This document shows, piece by piece, positions 26,720 through 35,185 of a stretch of 64,000 nt of DNA. A program made the translations under genes and the position numbers. The DNA comes from Pseudorhizobium pelagicum (GTDB lineage: Bacteria; Pseudomonadota; Alphaproteobacteria; Rhizobiales; Rhizobiaceae): the NCBI GenBank assembly GCA_000722615.1, contig JOKI01000001.1:34240-98239 (forward strand), written 5' to 3'. The notes beneath the pieces are model-generated. The model saw only the letters and a program-made list of their open reading frames with translations, searched no databases and was not told where the DNA came from. Each line of letters opens with the position of its first letter. The stretch's first letter is position 1.

Positions 26720-27956
26720 GCCCATCGGCGGCAGGTCAAGGCCCGCAGTTCTACGGGTTCTACTAGAGACGCAGTTTGGTCTTTTCTTTGCCGGAAACGG
26801 TCTGTCTCTGATTGGTTCCTGGATGCAGCGCATTGCCTGCGGCTGGCTTGTTTGGGAGTGGACGGCTTCCGCTTTCTGGCTGGGTGTGCTTGCTGCCGGG
26901 GATCTTTTGCCCGTCTTGGTGACAGGTCCCTTTGCTGGGGTGGCTGCTGATCGCTGGGATAGGCTGAAGCAGAACCGGGTTGCCCAACTGGCCTCGGCGG
27001 CGGTTGCGATGACGCTGGCGGCGCTCCTCTTTTTGGAGTGTTTGGATCTTGTCTGGCTTGTCGTATTGGTCACCATACAGGGGACGCTGGTGGCTGCCAT
27101 TCAGCCAGCGCGGCTTGCCATGGTGCAGCAGATGGTGGCGCGCGAGGACATGGGCGTTGCTGTTGCGCTGAACTCGGTCAGTGTCAACCTCGCCCGGTTG
27201 ATCGGACCAGCAGTCGCTGGTGCCATGATCTTGAAGCTCGACATCTACTGGCTTTTTGTACTGAACGCGCTGGTGACCCTGATATTTGTATGGGTGCTGG
27301 GGCGGTTACAGCTCCTGCCTCGCACCTCTGTCCCTTCCAGCGACGGATTCTGGCGGCAGATGCTCGCCGGGTTTGATTACGTCGCCAACAATCGCGCGAT
27401 CATGCTGGTGCTTCTCGCTCTGCTCGTCGGTGGTGCCTTTGTACGCTCCATCTTGGAACTTGTGCCGGCAGTCGCTGCCCTAACATTTGACAACACAGCA
27501 GTCGGTTTGGCGGCGCTAACGGCTGCGTCCGCGACCGGCGCCGTCGGTGCTGCCGTGACAGTCCGGCGGCAGAAGGTTGCATCAATTCCAGTCGGCGTCT
27601 TGATCTGGTGGGGAATTGGCGCTTTATCCGCTTTGTTGCTGACCCAAGCGGATAACACCATTGTCGCCATTCTCTGCGCCGTGACGTTGGGAGCGTCCAT
27701 TACCCGTTGTCTCGTGGGAACCCAGACTTTCGTGCAACTGACGACTCCTGACGGTTTACGGGGGAGGACTTTGAGCGTCCACGGACTCATCGCCCGCGGC
27801 AGCCCGGCGCTCGGCGCCCTGGCAATCGGTGCGGCGGCGGATCGATACGATCTGCCGAGCACGGTGCTTGTAACATCGATCGTCATGCTGGTTTTGGTTT
27901 TGGTGATGCTGGGACCGACGCGACGCTACGCGTCGCAGGCTGCTGAAGCAGATTAA
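26712..27956 (+). CDS. MFS transporter (EntS-like exporter group)
   Basis: A 414-residue polytopic protein with about twelve membrane segments. The N-terminal motif GLSLIGSWMQRIACGWLVWEWTASAFWLGVL and the loop GVAADRWDRLKQNRV match the MFS group that includes the enterobactin exporter EntS and macrolide exporters. An export role is therefore more likely than import. The ATG at 26712 overlaps the previous stop (ATGATTAA); an ATG at 26682 is also possible. No convincing ribosome-binding site is seen for either, consistent with translational coupling. The gene ends 2 bases before the convergent LysR stop. Confidence 0.85.
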   Translation: MIKPIGGRSRPAVLRVLLETQFGLFFAGNGLSLIGSWMQRIACGWLVWEWTASAFWLGVLAAGDLLPVLVTGPFAGVAADRWDRLKQNRVAQLASAAVAMTLAALLFLECLDLVWLVVLVTIQGTLVAAIQPARLAMVQQMVAREDMGVAVALNSVSVNLARLIGPAVAGAMILKLDIYWLFVLNALVTLIFVWVLGRLQLLPRTSVPSSDGFWRQMLAGFDYVANNRAIMLVLLALLVGGAFVRSILELVPAVAALTFDNTAVGLAALTAASATGAVGAAVTVRRQKVASIPVGVLIWWGIGALSALLLTQADNTIVAILCAVTLGASITRCLVGTQTFVQLTTPDGLRGRTLSVHGLIARGSPALGALAIGAAADRYDLPSTVLVTSIVMLVLVLVMLGPTRRYASQAAEAD

Positions 27957-27958
27957 AT

Positions 27959-28861
27959 CTAGTTCAGTATTTCGATGCACAAATCCCGTAGGATGTGGAA
28001 GGCGGATTCGTGCAGGCGATTATTCAGCCTACGCGTCCGTCTCACGATCTGCACCTTGAGGATAAGCTCTGGATCGACGATCAGCCTGGTGCGCAGATCA
28101 GCGGCTGGCTCCACTGTTTTGCGAGCCCGCAACGTTGCTACCGACTTGCCACCACCGTCTCTGACGAGGTTGAAGGTGGTGTCAAGAGAGTCGAGCTCAC
28201 ATTCGACCAGCAGTTTCTTTCCGGTGCGCGCCAAAGCAGTTTCGAGAACTTCACGAATGCGGTTGGGACGGCTGGTAATGATGATGGGTTGTTCCGCAAT
28301 CTGTGACAGCGGGATTGGTGGTCCGTTGCGAGAACCAATGCCCTCGGTCAGCGCTTCGTAAAGGTGCAGCCGCTCGTCGACGAGGTCGTGGATTTCCAAC
28401 ATTGGGCTATTGGGAGCGTCAAAGAGCACGGCCATGTCGAGGCGACCCGACAGCAGCCATTCCTGGAGCTGGGTGGAGCGGCCTGTGAGGACGTGAATTT
28501 TCGCGTCTGACAGCTCCTGATGCAGTTTTCGGATCAATGCGGTGCTGATCGCGGTCGAAAGCGAGCCAGGCATCCCAATGGCTACGGAGCCGGAGCGTCC
28601 GAGACGAGCGTTCTCCATATCCTCGTGGGCCCGCTCAAACAACTGGATGATCGAGCGCGCGTGGCCAAGCATGCGCTCACCAGCCTCGGTGGTGGTGACG
28701 CCACGCCCATTGCGTACAAGAAGGCGTTGTTTCAATTCAACCTCCAGGCCGCTGATCTGACGACTTAGCGCAGGTTGAGCGATATGAAGGAATGCGGCTG
28801 CACGGCTGAAGCTACCCAATTCGACCACGTGCATGAAGTAGCTCAGCTGCCGAATATCCAT
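27959..28861 (-). CDS. LysR-family transcriptional regulator (second)
   Basis: A 300-residue LysR-type regulator. The helix-turn-helix reads FMHVVELGSFSRAAAFLHIAQPALSRQISGLE (about residues 9-40), followed by LLVRNGRGVTTTEAG. The effector domain covers about residues 90-295. It is transcribed divergently from the rubredoxin operon, with 109 bases between, the classic arrangement for a LysR activator of its neighbour. The intergenic region contains TTATATCTGATACGCC, which could hold part of its site, but no clean T-N11-A palindrome was found. Confidence 0.9.
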   Translation of the reverse strand: MDIRQLSYFMHVVELGSFSRAAAFLHIAQPALSRQISGLEVELKQRLLVRNGRGVTTTEAGERMLGHARSIIQLFERAHEDMENARLGRSGSVAIGMPGSLSTAISTALIRKLHQELSDAKIHVLTGRSTQLQEWLLSGRLDMAVLFDAPNSPMLEIHDLVDERLHLYEALTEGIGSRNGPPIPLSQIAEQPIIITSRPNRIREVLETALARTGKKLLVECELDSLDTTFNLVRDGGGKSVATLRARKTVEPAADLRTRLIVDPELILKVQIVRRTRRLNNRLHESAFHILRDLCIEILN

Positions 28862-28970
28862 AGCTATACTCCCATGCCGCTAAGTTATATCTGATACGCC
28901 GTTAGCACGAATTGTAATGGCTGACGAGAGCCCATACGCTCTCCACATTGAGGTTTTGCGGAGGAATGAC

Positions 28971-29162
28971 ATGTCGGCTGAAGGCGCCGAAGCTTGGCGG
29001 GTCTGGGAATGCGTGCTTTGCAGCTACGTCTACGACGAGGCGTTGGGCGACCCGGATGGAGGCATATCGCCTGGAACGCGCTGGGAAGACGTCCCGGATG
29101 ACTGGGTGTGCCCCGAATGCGGGGCACGGAAAGCAGAATTCGATATGCGTGTGGTCTCATGA
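28971..29162 (+). CDS. Rubredoxin
   Basis: A 63-residue rubredoxin with the four iron-binding cysteines at 14, 17, 47 and 50 (CVLC and CPECG) and the typical [28 protein letters not shown] core. It is a one-electron carrier in the cytoplasm, usually between a flavin reductase and an oxygenase such as an alkane hydroxylase. The ATG at 28971 follows GGAGGAATGAC; the longer frame adds an unrelated leader. It overlaps the reductase gene by 4 bases (ATGA). No oxygenase gene is visible in the window. Confidence 0.95.
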   Translation: MSAEGAEAWRVWECVLCSYVYDEALGDPDGGISPGTRWEDVPDDWVCPECGARKAEFDMRVVS

Positions 29163-30355
29163 CAGCGCTTGAGCACTCGAACGCAATCGTGATCGTTGGT
29201 GCGTCGCATTCGGGTGTCGCCGCAGCGGCGGAATTGCGATCCCTCGGGTGCACCAGGCCAATCGTTCTTATCGGTGAGGAAGAGGGCGCCCCTTACCATC
29301 GGCCGCACCTGTCAAAGGAGTGCCTTTCCAGCGACATGCCGGCCCCAGCGCCCCTGCGTGCGGCCGACTTCTACAGCAAACGCGATATTTCTCATCGTGG
29401 TGGCATGCGGGTGACTGCGGTTGATCGCGCGCGGCGGCGCGTGACCTGCGCCGATGGAGAAGAGATTGCTTACGGAGATCTGATTTTAGCAACCGGTGCC
29501 GGCGCTTCCCAACTTCCGGCAACGGTCGATCCACGTGGTCGCGTCGTTACGCTGCGCCATGCGATCGACTGGGCTCGAGTTCGGCAAGCATTTGAGCAGC
29601 AGTCTTCTCTCGTTGTCGTTGGAGGAGGACTTATTGGTCTTGAGGCCGCCGCCGCAGCTTGTGCCAGAGGCATAGCGGTAACCGTTGTCGAAGCCGGCGA
29701 CAGGCTCATGGCCCGGAGCATCTATCCCGAACTCGCGGCAGAAGTTCTTCGCCGCCATCAGGACGCCGGCGTCACAATTCTCTTGAGCCAAAGCCTGAAC
29801 CGCGTGGAAGCGGACGGGGTGATGCTGGCTTCGGGTGTGCGCATTGCCGGCGACCTGGTGCTGGCAGCGATTGGCAGTCGACCTCACGCCGATCTGGCGC
29901 AAGCCGCTGGCCTTGCGGTTGCCGATGGCATCGTGGTTGACCCCCAGGGCCGGACGGGTGATTTACACATCTACGCGCTTGGTGATTGCGCCGCCTGGAG
30001 GCGGCATGACGGCAGTATCATCCGACACGAAAGTATCGCGGCAACACATTGGCAAGCGCGCTGTGTTGCGGCCGCTATAACCGGACAGGCCCCACCGCAA
30101 GACGCTCCCTTCAAGCTATGGTCGACGCAGGGATCGATGCGACTACAGATGTCAGGCCCCGTAGTAGCTGGTGCGAGTACACATTTGGAGGCGGTGGCGG
30201 GAGGCATGTTGCTGCGCGCATTTCAAGACAAACGGCTGATCGCCGTGCAGGCAATTGACGCGCCACGTTCGTTCAATGCGGAGGTAGGCCGCATCGGTGC
30301 TCTGGAAAGTGAATTTGACGAAGCCGCCTTGGCCTCGTCTGAAGCCCGGATTTGA
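29159..30355 (+). CDS. Rubredoxin/ferredoxin reductase, FAD- and NAD(P)H-dependent
   Basis: A 398-residue pyridine-nucleotide disulfide-oxidoreductase-type protein. The FAD-binding [14 protein letters not shown] lies near residues 10-23, the PYHRPHLSK motif at 45-53, the NAD(P)H-binding [14 protein letters not shown] at 151-164 and the second FAD motif [10 protein letters not shown] near residue 275. A reductase C-terminal domain follows ([14 protein letters not shown]). The glycine in the first dinucleotide motif is partly replaced (GASHSG for GxGxxG), a common variation in this family. It reduces the adjacent rubredoxin at the expense of NAD(P)H. Confidence 0.92.
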   Translation: MTALEHSNAIVIVGASHSGVAAAAELRSLGCTRPIVLIGEEEGAPYHRPHLSKECLSSDMPAPAPLRAADFYSKRDISHRGGMRVTAVDRARRRVTCADGEEIAYGDLILATGAGASQLPATVDPRGRVVTLRHAIDWARVRQAFEQQSSLVVVGGGLIGLEAAAAACARGIAVTVVEAGDRLMARSIYPELAAEVLRRHQDAGVTILLSQSLNRVEADGVMLASGVRIAGDLVLAAIGSRPHADLAQAAGLAVADGIVVDPQGRTGDLHIYALGDCAAWRRHDGSIIRHESIAATHWQARCVAAAITGQAPPQDAPFKLWSTQGSMRLQMSGPVVAGASTHLEAVAGGMLLRAFQDKRLIAVQAIDAPRSFNAEVGRIGALESEFDEAALASSEARI

Positions 30356-30373
30356 AGAGAGGGAGACGCCCAA

Positions 30374-31138
30374 ATGGAAACAGTATCTTACGTTGAGATG
30401 GAGCCGAACCGGTTTAAGCGAGGTCGCGGTTGGAAGGTCAACCTGTTTGGCGAGAACTCCACTATTCCAAAAGCTGACCTCCAAGCGTTTCGGATTGATA
30501 TGAGCTCCGACATGGTCTTGGAGTCGCATTTTCACATCGTTGATCAGTTTCAGATTTTCATGGCCGGAAGCGGGACCATTGGACGCGACCAGGCCCACAT
30601 GATCACCGCACATTACGCCGATCATCATACCGGCTACGGCCCACTAGTGGCAGGAACGCAGGGAATGTCCTATTTGACCCTTCGTTCCAAAACCGATGCC
30701 GGTTTGGTGAAACTCTCGGAACCGGATGTCCGTGACCGGCTCAAACCGACCAAGCGTAGGCACCGGGTCTCGTCGGCAGTTACCCTCTCCATCCCACCGG
30801 TCCTCAAGCACCTTGAAGAGGTCAAGGTCGAGACGGTGATGGAAGAGAAGCCAGGTGATGAAGGAATGACCGTAAAGGTCTATCGGATGGGCGCTGGCCA
30901 CGAGACACCGGCTCCTTTGACGGAAGGCACAGGCGGCTATTACATCATCGTGATGAATGGCAGCTTGATCATCGCCGGGACCGAGCTGCGGCCGTGGTCT
31001 TTGCTGTTTGTGCGCCACACCGACGCGCCGCCGATGATGAAGGCAGGCGAGGAGGGGCTGGAAGCGATGGTTTCAGTGTTTCCCGTGCAAGATGAGTGGA
31101 TGCAACAGGTGGGGATCGACGAAAATGGCGGTCTCTGA
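30374..31138 (+). CDS. Double-cupin protein of unknown function
   Basis: A 254-residue protein with two cupin-like halves. The first (about residues 45-110) has ESHFHIVDQFQIFMAGSG, the HxHxxxQ...F pattern of a metal-binding cupin, and further histidines in MITAHYADHHTG. The second (about 165-240) reads GMTVKVYRMGAGHETPAP, then GGYYIIVMNGSLIIAGTELRP. It starts 18 bases after the reductase gene with GAGAGGGAGA upstream. It overlaps the next gene. A metal-dependent dioxygenase or isomerase is possible, which would make it a partner for the rubredoxin pair, but no catalytic assignment is justified. Confidence 0.65.
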   Translation: METVSYVEMEPNRFKRGRGWKVNLFGENSTIPKADLQAFRIDMSSDMVLESHFHIVDQFQIFMAGSGTIGRDQAHMITAHYADHHTGYGPLVAGTQGMSYLTLRSKTDAGLVKLSEPDVRDRLKPTKRRHRVSSAVTLSIPPVLKHLEEVKVETVMEEKPGDEGMTVKVYRMGAGHETPAPLTEGTGGYYIIVMNGSLIIAGTELRPWSLLFVRHTDAPPMMKAGEEGLEAMVSVFPVQDEWMQQVGIDENGGL

Positions 31139-31844
31139 GGAACTGCGGTCGGCATATGCTCCGACCGGCGAATTGCGGGTAGCGCTGAACCACGGCAACC
31201 GGGTGCTGATCGGTCGCGACGAGGGTGGCCATCCGGTGGGCATTACTGCGGAGCTTGCTGCGATGCTGGCAGATGAGTTGGGGCTGCCCTATCGCTTCGT
31301 AGACTACGAACGGGCAGGAGATGTGTCTGGATTGGCAACGCAAGATGCCTGGGATGTTTGCTTTCTTGCTGTTGACCCGGATCGCGCAACCGTCATCGAC
31401 TTCACCCAGCCCTATATCCGCATTGAAGGATGCTACCTCGCTTCAGAGGCGGCCGCCGCCGTCACTGCCTCGGAAGTCGTAAAAAACGGACTTCGGGTCG
31501 GCGCTGTGAAGGGAAGCGCCTATACCTTGCATCTTGCAAGGGCAGCGGGCGCAGAAAAGCTGGTGCAGTTCCCGGACTTCCGCACGGCCATGAGCGAGTT
31601 CGACAGGGGCCAGATCGACGTGATTGCAGGCGTCCGACAGGCGATGGCCGCCGAAGCAGCGTTGCGGCCCGGAAGTCGGCTCCTGGAACCACCGTTCATG
31701 GAGATTCTGCAAGCAATGGGCCTTCCGGCAGGCAGGGACCCTGCAATAGGACATCTGCGGAACTTTCTCGCCGAGAAGAGCCGGGGCGGTATCATCGGTG
31801 ACCTCCTAGCGCGGAACGGAGTGGCGCGCGAATGTGCCTTGTAA
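31125..31844 (+). CDS. Family-3-type solute-binding-domain protein lacking a signal peptide
   Basis: A 239-residue protein with the amino-acid-type (family 3) binding-protein fold: ELRVALNHGNRVLI, GITAELAAMLADELGLPYRFVDYERA, DVCFLAVDPDRATVIDFTQPYI, then VGAVKGSAYTLHL and DVIAGVRQAMAAEA. Nothing resembling a signal peptide or lipobox precedes the domain, and no ABC permease or ATPase of this type is nearby. It overlaps the cupin gene by 14 bases, so it is made with the rubredoxin system. It may bind a small molecule in the cytoplasm or act as an enzyme of the same fold. An upstream alternative start (31092) adds no signal. Confidence 0.75.
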   Translation: MAVSEELRSAYAPTGELRVALNHGNRVLIGRDEGGHPVGITAELAAMLADELGLPYRFVDYERAGDVSGLATQDAWDVCFLAVDPDRATVIDFTQPYIRIEGCYLASEAAAAVTASEVVKNGLRVGAVKGSAYTLHLARAAGAEKLVQFPDFRTAMSEFDRGQIDVIAGVRQAMAAEAALRPGSRLLEPPFMEILQAMGLPAGRDPAIGHLRNFLAEKSRGGIIGDLLARNGVARECAL

Positions 31845-32079
31845 GGCGGCAGAGGATTGCACGTCTATGCAGCTGAATAGAGTTCGGGAGCCCTATGGGC
31901 TCTTCACGCCTTTCGGCCGGGGGGCTCTCACCGCACGCCAGCATTTCCCATGGCGCCGAGGCTTTCCCCACGCCCATTGAGTGATGTTGTCAAATGTTAC
32001 AAAAGCTTAATTAAGCAGTTCATCTTTCGTTCATCGTCTCGGCAATACCGTCCTCGGATAGAAAACGAGGATCAAGAAT

Positions 32080-32412
32080 ATGAATCTTTTCAGACGTTCG
32101 CTTGCAGCCGCAGTCGCTCTCTCATTTGTCGTTGCTCCCTTGGCCGCACAAGCGCAGTCCCGTGATGCCGATAGGAAACCAACATATCAATCGAGTCAGA
32201 AACACCAGGCTCAGAAGCCATCTGGCAAGAAGAATCAGTGGGCTCGGGGGCAGAAGGTTTCTGATTGGAAGCGTCGCCCTCAGGTGAAGGACTACAAGCG
32301 CTACGGCCTTCGCGCTCCGGGAAGAGGACAGCAGTGGGTAAAGGTCGACAACGACTACCTGTTGGTGACCCTTGCCACCGGAGTCATCATTGGTTTGGCG
32401 AACGGTCGCTAA
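32080..32412 (+). CDS. RcnB-family periplasmic protein
   Basis: A 110-residue exported protein. The signal peptide is residues 1-26 (SLAAAVALSFVVAPLAAQAQ). A basic, low-complexity stretch follows, then the RcnB-like C-terminus DYKRYGLRAPGRGQQWVKVDNDYLLVTLATGVIIGLANGR. RcnB in Escherichia coli helps maintain nickel/cobalt balance; in Rhizobiales the family is abundant and mostly uncharacterised. GAGGATCAAG lies just upstream of the ATG. It is separated by 235 bases from the rubredoxin operon and is probably unrelated to it. Confidence 0.75.
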   Translation: MNLFRRSLAAAVALSFVVAPLAAQAQSRDADRKPTYQSSQKHQAQKPSGKKNQWARGQKVSDWKRRPQVKDYKRYGLRAPGRGQQWVKVDNDYLLVTLATGVIIGLANGR

Positions 32413-32792
32413 CTCCGCAGCAGCGTCGGCGAAGCCAATTAGCCTTCGCCGACGGCTGGCTAGGCTTGCCGCACCTTCGTAGCGCTCCAACGGCAGCTCC
32501 CACCTAGGAGCTACTTTAGTCAAGCGCCTGCTGTCCGATGGCTCCCACGGACCATCCCGAGAATACCTCTTTTTGCCCTGAAAAGGCGTCTCAACCTGGC
32601 CCGAGAGCTCGCAGTGGATTGGGCGCCTTTTGTCGAGAGGGGCGGGCGGACAGGACCGGCGCGCCGCGGCCAATCCAGATCCTTCGCAGCTTATCGAGGC
32701 TAGCAACGGGTGCACGGCATCGCGATGATACGGATCCTGAGTATCCGCAGCTTCCGCTGCAGCTTTCATGGTGACCTCCCCGGTGCCGCACC
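32413..32792. other. Non-coding stretch before the IS mosaic
   Basis: About 380 bases without a recognisable gene. Short frames on both strands show no family features. The left end of the IS5/IS427-type element is expected near 32790, but I could not define its inverted repeat. Confidence 0.4.
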
Positions 32793-33268
32793 TCAAACCG
32801 CGTCCTCACAGCAGTAGTATCGCGCCGGCACTACCCTGCTAGGATGCGGACTCATAGCTGAGGCAATCCATATCCTGGTCGCCGCAAGCTTGAGGGCGGC
32901 GAGGTAATTGTCCGCGCGCCGGTCGTATCGCGTCGCGAGGCCACGCATCTGCTTGATACGGTTGAAGAACGCTCCACGAGATTGCGCTGACGGTAGACCC
33001 AACGGCTGAAGCTGAACGTTTGTTTTCGATTGGCCTTTGCAGGGATATTCGCCCAGCATTTGCGTTGCTTGGCAAAGTCACGAATTGCGTCGGTGTCGTA
33101 TGCTTTGTCAGCAAGAATCGTTGCGCCGGGCTGTAGGTCGTTCAGCAGCTTTTCGGCCATCGGTGCATCGGCAGCCTGACCAGCCGTGAGTTCCAGCCGA
33201 ACCGGTCTGCCGTCCGCATCGACAAGAGCATGGATCTTGGTCGTCAGGCCGCCGCGGGAACGTCCCAT
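32793..33268 (-). pseudogene. IS5/IS427 transposase orfB, frameshifted
   Basis: The C-terminal transposase part has LEIT-like LELTAGQAADA, ILADKAYDTDAIR (second catalytic Asp) and RQRNLVER (catalytic Glu). Directly after this the frame breaks. The family sequence FFNRIKQMRGLATRYDRRADNYLAALKLAATRIW continues in another frame. Comparison of the bases shows one missing T on the minus strand (an A in the AA run at 32968-32969 on the plus strand). The product would lose the conserved tail, so the element is probably not autonomous. Confidence 0.8.
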
Positions 33269-33609
33269 GCAAGGATCGGCAGAGCCCCCTTTTTAGCATT
33301 GGCACCATGCTGGTGAACGCGAACACAAGAGCTGTCGATCATCACGATATCTCCATCGTAACGCTTTGAAACAGCGTCCAGAAGACGATCCCAGACGCCC
33401 GCCTTGCGCCAGCGGGAGAACCGATTGTAGAGCGTCGTGCGCGGACCGTAACGCTCCGGCACATTTCGCCAGGATGAGCCAGTCCTGAAGCGCCATAGGA
33501 TGCCGTTGATCACCCGGCGGTCGTCGACACGTTCAACTCCACGGCTATTGTTCGGCAGTAGCGGTGCAATGACAGCCCATTCTTCATCGCTCAATTCGTG
33601 ACGGCGCAT
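33244..33609 (-). CDS. IS5/IS427 transposase orfA (N-terminal part)
   Basis: A 121-residue frame beginning MRRHELSDEEWAVIAPLLP, with the IS5 N-terminal domain (GILWRFRTGSSWRNVPERYG) and the first catalytic aspartate in IVMIDSS. It ends after KKGALPIL by reading past a slippery A5G5C run. A minus-one shift there leads into orfB (DPCMGRSRGGLTTKIH), the usual way such elements make the full enzyme. Its ribosome-binding site lies in a hairpin arm (33613-33632). Confidence 0.85.
   Translation of the reverse strand: MRRHELSDEEWAVIAPLLPNNSRGVERVDDRRVINGILWRFRTGSSWRNVPERYGPRTTLYNRFSRWRKAGVWDRLLDAVSKRYDGDIVMIDSSCVRVHQHGANAKKGALPILAWDVPAAA
33284..33295 (-). promoter_or_regulatory. Programmed minus-one frameshift site of the IS5 transposase
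   Basis: On the minus strand the junction of orfA and orfB reads AAAAAGGGGGC, a run on which the ribosome can slip back one base. The shifted frame gives the continuous family sequence KKG...DPCMGRSRGG. Sites of this kind are known in IS427-group elements. Confidence 0.65.
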
Positions 33610-33612
33610 GGC

Positions 33613-33632
33613 AATCTCCTTTCAAGGAGATT
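33613..33632 (-). promoter_or_regulatory. Hairpin hiding the IS5 transposase ribosome-binding site
   Basis: AATCTCCTT and AAGGAGATT form a 9-base perfect stem with a two-base loop just upstream of the orfA ATG. The AAGGAG that serves as ribosome-binding site lies in the arm, so transcripts entering from outside would be poorly translated. Several insertion sequences are known to limit transposition in this way. Confidence 0.6.
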
Positions 33633-33637
33633 GATGG

Positions 33638-33650
33638 TGTGGAACGGCCC
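33638..33650 (+). repeat. Left inverted repeat of the IS1111-type element
   Basis: TGTGGAACGGCCC, exact inverse of 34990-35002. Lies 66 bases before the transposase start. Confidence 0.75.
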
Positions 33651-33716
33651 TTCGAACCGGCATCAAGGATGCCTATTGTGGAGACGCCAATCGCCACGAA
33701 TTTAAGGAACCGTTCC

Positions 33717-34748
33717 ATGGAGAAGATTACCACAATCGGTTTTGATTTAGCCAAGTCGATCTTTCAGGTCCATGCAGTCACTGGAGAGGGGAAAGTTGCG
33801 CTCCGCCGTTCCTTGAGGCGTTCGCAGGTGCTTGATTTTTTCCGCTCCATCGAGCCTTGCCTGATTGGTATCGAGGCTTGCGGTACCGCGCACTATTGGG
33901 CGAACGCGATCCGACAATTCGGTCATACGGTTCGTTTAATGCCGCCCGCCTATGTGAAAGCCTACGTGAAAAGAAATAAAACGGACGCCGCAGATGCAGA
34001 GGCCATATGTGAGGCGGTAACGCGGCCGACAATGCGCTTCGTACCCGTCAAAACCGCGGAGGAGCAAGCTGCCGGGATGGTTTTGAAGACGCGAGAGTTG
34101 CTTGTCCGTCAGCGCAGCCAGATGTCAAATGCCATGCGTTCCCACATGGCCGAACTTGGAATCATCGCAGCAACCGGGATGCCCAGTATCGTCAAGCTCG
34201 TTGTCATACTACGTGACGAAGAAGATCATCGACTTCCCCCTTCAGCTCGGGCGGCGCTTCTGGAAATGGCTGGGCAAATCGAAAGCCTGACGGAGAGGAT
34301 TGAAAAGCTCGACAGCAGGATTGTCGCCGCAGTGAAAACCGATGATGCCGCTCGCCGTTTGACAACTATCCCTGGCGTTGGTCCCATCATTGCAGCGACT
34401 GTCCGGGCTGCAGTTCCAGACCCAGCAGGCTTTCGAACAGGGCGCGATTTGGCGGCTTGGATTGGCCTTACTCCGAGGACGAACTCCAGCGGAGGAAAAG
34501 AGCGGCTTGGTAAAATCTCGAAACGTGGCAACAAGCAGTTGAGGACTTTGTTGATTGTTGGCGCGACTTCGATCCTGAAGCAGGCTCGACGAGGCGCGAA
34601 ACTACCAGCTTGGATCGCCTCTGTGCTGGAGCGAAGACCCTATAAGGTCGCTGCGGTAGCGCTGGCTAACAAAATAGCGCGTACCATATGGGCGCTCCTT
34701 ATCAAAGGCGGGACGTACCAGGCTCCGGCGATCACGATGAAAGCATAG
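33717..34748 (+). CDS. IS110/IS1111-family transposase
   Basis: A 343-residue DEDD transposase. The N-terminal RuvC-like domain has TIGFDLAKSIFQVHAV (first Asp), CLIGIEACGTAHYWA (Glu) and KRNKTDAADAEAI (the DAADA motif with the last acidic residues). The C-terminal transposase_20 domain has LTTIPGVGPIIAATV and DLAAWIGLTPRTNSSGGKERLGKISKRGN with the conserved serine. Length and motifs are complete, so it looks functional. The ATG at 33717 matches the usual start of the family. Confidence 0.92.
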   Translation: MEKITTIGFDLAKSIFQVHAVTGEGKVALRRSLRRSQVLDFFRSIEPCLIGIEACGTAHYWANAIRQFGHTVRLMPPAYVKAYVKRNKTDAADAEAICEAVTRPTMRFVPVKTAEEQAAGMVLKTRELLVRQRSQMSNAMRSHMAELGIIAATGMPSIVKLVVILRDEEDHRLPPSARAALLEMAGQIESLTERIEKLDSRIVAAVKTDDAARRLTTIPGVGPIIAATVRAAVPDPAGFRTGRDLAAWIGLTPRTNSSGGKERLGKISKRGNKQLRTLLIVGATSILKQARRGAKLPAWIASVLERRPYKVAAVALANKIARTIWALLIKGGTYQAPAITMKA

Positions 34749-35185
34749 ACAAATTCTCGGCGTCAAGGCGCCGGGATAGCGGCAAGGTACAACAGCGTGA
34801 TGAACCAATGGAACGCAACCTCAATATCGATCAGACCGTGTGATTCAGGGCGCCATTGAGCGCGTGAGATTGATTAGGCGATCGACATTGCGGACTTCAT
34901 CGTGGCCAGCGGTCTAATACCGCATTAACAGGCCGAACATATGAATGCACCGTCCAATGGTGACTTACGAGGAAAGGACCTTGCTAACCGGGCCGTTCCA
35001 CATATGAATCACACGCCGTCAATAAGATGAATCCCATTTATGGGGACACTGCCTAGAATCGGTCCTGGGGGGAAGCCAGATGCGGTTCGGATCAAACTGC
35101 AGGAGCCATCCGCCGTCTATGGGGGGCAATCGACCTGGAGCTCGATAGTGAGGGCCGCGTCTTGCGCAGCTAGTCTAGGTGCTCG
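34749..35185. other. Right non-coding part of IS1111 element and flank
   Basis: No gene is visible. The first 250 bases belong to the element's right end. The following 180 bases lead to the convergent end of the carboxypeptidase gene and show nothing recognisable. Confidence 0.5.
34990..35002 (-). repeat. Right inverted repeat of the IS1111-type element
   Basis: GGGCCGTTCCACA, exact inverse of 33638-33650. Lies about 240 bases after the transposase stop, the long right non-coding part typical of the group, where the bridge-type RNA of IS1111 relatives would be expected; no such RNA was modelled. Confidence 0.75.

Larger units (their letters stand above)
32793..33632 (-). mobile_element. IS5-family (IS427-group) insertion sequence, damaged
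   Basis: A two-frame IS5-type element read on the minus strand. OrfA and orfB are joined by a slippery run, and orfB is broken by one missing base. The coding part covers 32793-33609. A hairpin over the transposase ribosome-binding site extends to 33632. Exact ends and target duplication were not determined. An IS1111-type element begins about 6 bases to the right, so the two are adjacent. Confidence 0.75.
33638..35002 (+). mobile_element. IS110-family (IS1111-group) insertion sequence
   Basis: A transposase gene of the IS110/IS1111 type lies between perfect 13-base inverted repeats: TGTGGAACGGCCC at 33638-33650 and GGGCCGTTCCACA at 34990-35002. IS1111-group elements, unlike most IS110 members, carry such sub-terminal repeats of 11-13 bases, so the true ends may lie a few bases outside. 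The element is about 1.37 kb. Confidence 0.8.
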
